From an uncultured Eubacteriales bacterium (GTDB lineage: Bacteria; Bacillota; Clostridia; Oscillospirales; CAG-272): a stretch of 6,226 nt of DNA. Position 1 is the first letter of the stretch; each line of letters begins with the position of its first letter. The position numbers were made by a program, and so were the translations under genes. Positions 5,709 through 6,226 of this stretch are shown here, piece by piece. The stretch spans positions 1 to 6,226 of the forward strand of contig CAKSOR010000169.1 in assembly GCA_934477985.1 (NCBI GenBank), read 5' to 3'. Below the pieces are notes generated by a model that worked only from the letters and a program-made list of their open reading frames with translations, was not told the origin of the DNA and searched no databases.

Positions 5709-6226
5709 TCACAGCTTATTGCCGGAGCTTGCCGTAGTATCGTCCGACGGCTTTTCGGGCGCGCCGTCCGGCTTATTGCCGGGATCGAAATCATCCGGCA
5801 TCTCAGGCAGGTTGTCAGGGTCGAAGCCCTCAGGCAGTTCGCCGGGGTTGAAGCCGCCGTCCGGCTTCTCGGGCGGAGTCTGACCGTCTTTACCGTTCTG
5901 ACCGTTCATATCGCCGCGACCGCCGCCGGGACGGTTTCCGCCCATTCCGCCGCCCATTCCTCCGCCGCCGAAGCCGCCTTTTCCGGTCGATACGCTTCCG
6001 GTCGCCGCGGTCGACGTGCCGAGCTCATTCTCACCCGACTTCAATGTGTAGCTCCCGCCCTCGGTGAGGTCAGCGGACGAGAAGAAGACGTAATTCGCGT
6101 TCGTGAGCGCCTCGCCCGAGTAAATCCCGGTTTCGCCCGAGATCGTTATCGCCGAGCCCTTCGATACCGCCGCGTTTGAGCCGCCATTGCCGAAGCCGCC
6201 GAAGGAGTTACTGCCGAAGCTCACAT
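5709..6226 (-). CDS. Cthe_2159-like carbohydrate-binding protein, C-terminal part
   Basis: Only the last 171 or so residues are present; the reading frame continues off the right edge, so the GTG at 6224 is probably an internal valine. Residues 1-75 of the fragment resemble the end of a Cthe_2159-type carbohydrate-binding beta-structure domain, for example YVFFSSADLTEGGSYTLKSG (45-64). A glycine-rich stretch follows (GGFGGGGMGGGMGG, 83-96), then an acidic, proline-rich tail with FNPGELPEG, FDPDNLPEMPDD and FDPGNKPDG as degenerate repeats (125-154). It ends in a Ser/Thr-rich DDTTASSGNKL. No LPxTG sorting signal or membrane segment is seen at the C-terminus. Cthe_2159 binds cellulose and polygalacturonate and is extracellular. 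Related genes are often found near VTC/DUF4956/CotH, which suggests a surface role linked to the operon (inference). The gene converges on gap. Confidence 0.7.
   Translation of the reverse strand, partial: VSFGSNSFGGFGNGGSNAAVSKGSAITISGETGIYSGEALTNANYVFFSSADLTEGGSYTLKSGENELGTSTAATGSVSTGKGGFGGGGMGGGMGGNRPGGGRGDMNGQNGKDGQTPPEKPDGGFNPGELPEGFDPDNLPEMPDDFDPGNKPDGAPEKPSDDTTASSGNKL

Overview
The window looks like chromosomal DNA of a fairly GC-rich, anaerobic gut-type Clostridia (Oscillospirales/Ruminococcaceae-like). This rests on sigma-A style promoters, strong AGGAG/GGAGG ribosome sites, a glycolytic gap gene with a candidate clostridial-type Rex operator, and the VTC-DUF4956-CotH gene set with a Cthe_2159-like carbohydrate-binding protein nearby. 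The lineage is inferred from gene content and cannot be proved from the sequence alone.

Left edge (1-286): no convincing gene. Positions 47-177 hold six exact copies of the hexamer TGTCAC/GTGACA in both orientations plus variants. They lie within overlapping inverted repeats that include a 57-bp imperfect dyad at 121-177.

Centre (287-4297, all minus strand): a tightly packed operon transcribed right to left from a perfect-consensus sigma-A promoter (TTGACA, 17 bp, TATAAT). Gene 1 is a VTC-family polyphosphate polymerase-like protein. Gene 2 is a DUF4956 membrane protein that overlaps gene 1 by 8 nt. Gene 3 is a large CotH-family kinase lipoprotein that overlaps gene 2 by 4 nt (ATGA). The overlaps imply translational coupling and a joint function. 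My inference is that the three form a membrane-associated surface system: a cytosolic phosphate-polymer enzyme, a membrane partner and an extracellular kinase.

Right (4298-6226): a divergent intergenic region carries the operon promoter on one side. On the other it has two candidate gap promoters and a Rex-like operator (GTTAA-N4-TTAACAA core). It is followed by a complete plus-strand NAD-type glyceraldehyde-3-phosphate dehydrogenase gene with a clear intrinsic terminator. Converging on it from the right edge is the 3' end of a minus-strand gene. Its product ends in a Cthe_2159-like carbohydrate-binding domain, a glycine-rich linker and an acidic, proline-rich tail with a short internal repeat. 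Such proteins often sit beside VTC/DUF4956/CotH genes, so this one may be a surface partner or substrate of the operon even though gap lies between them.
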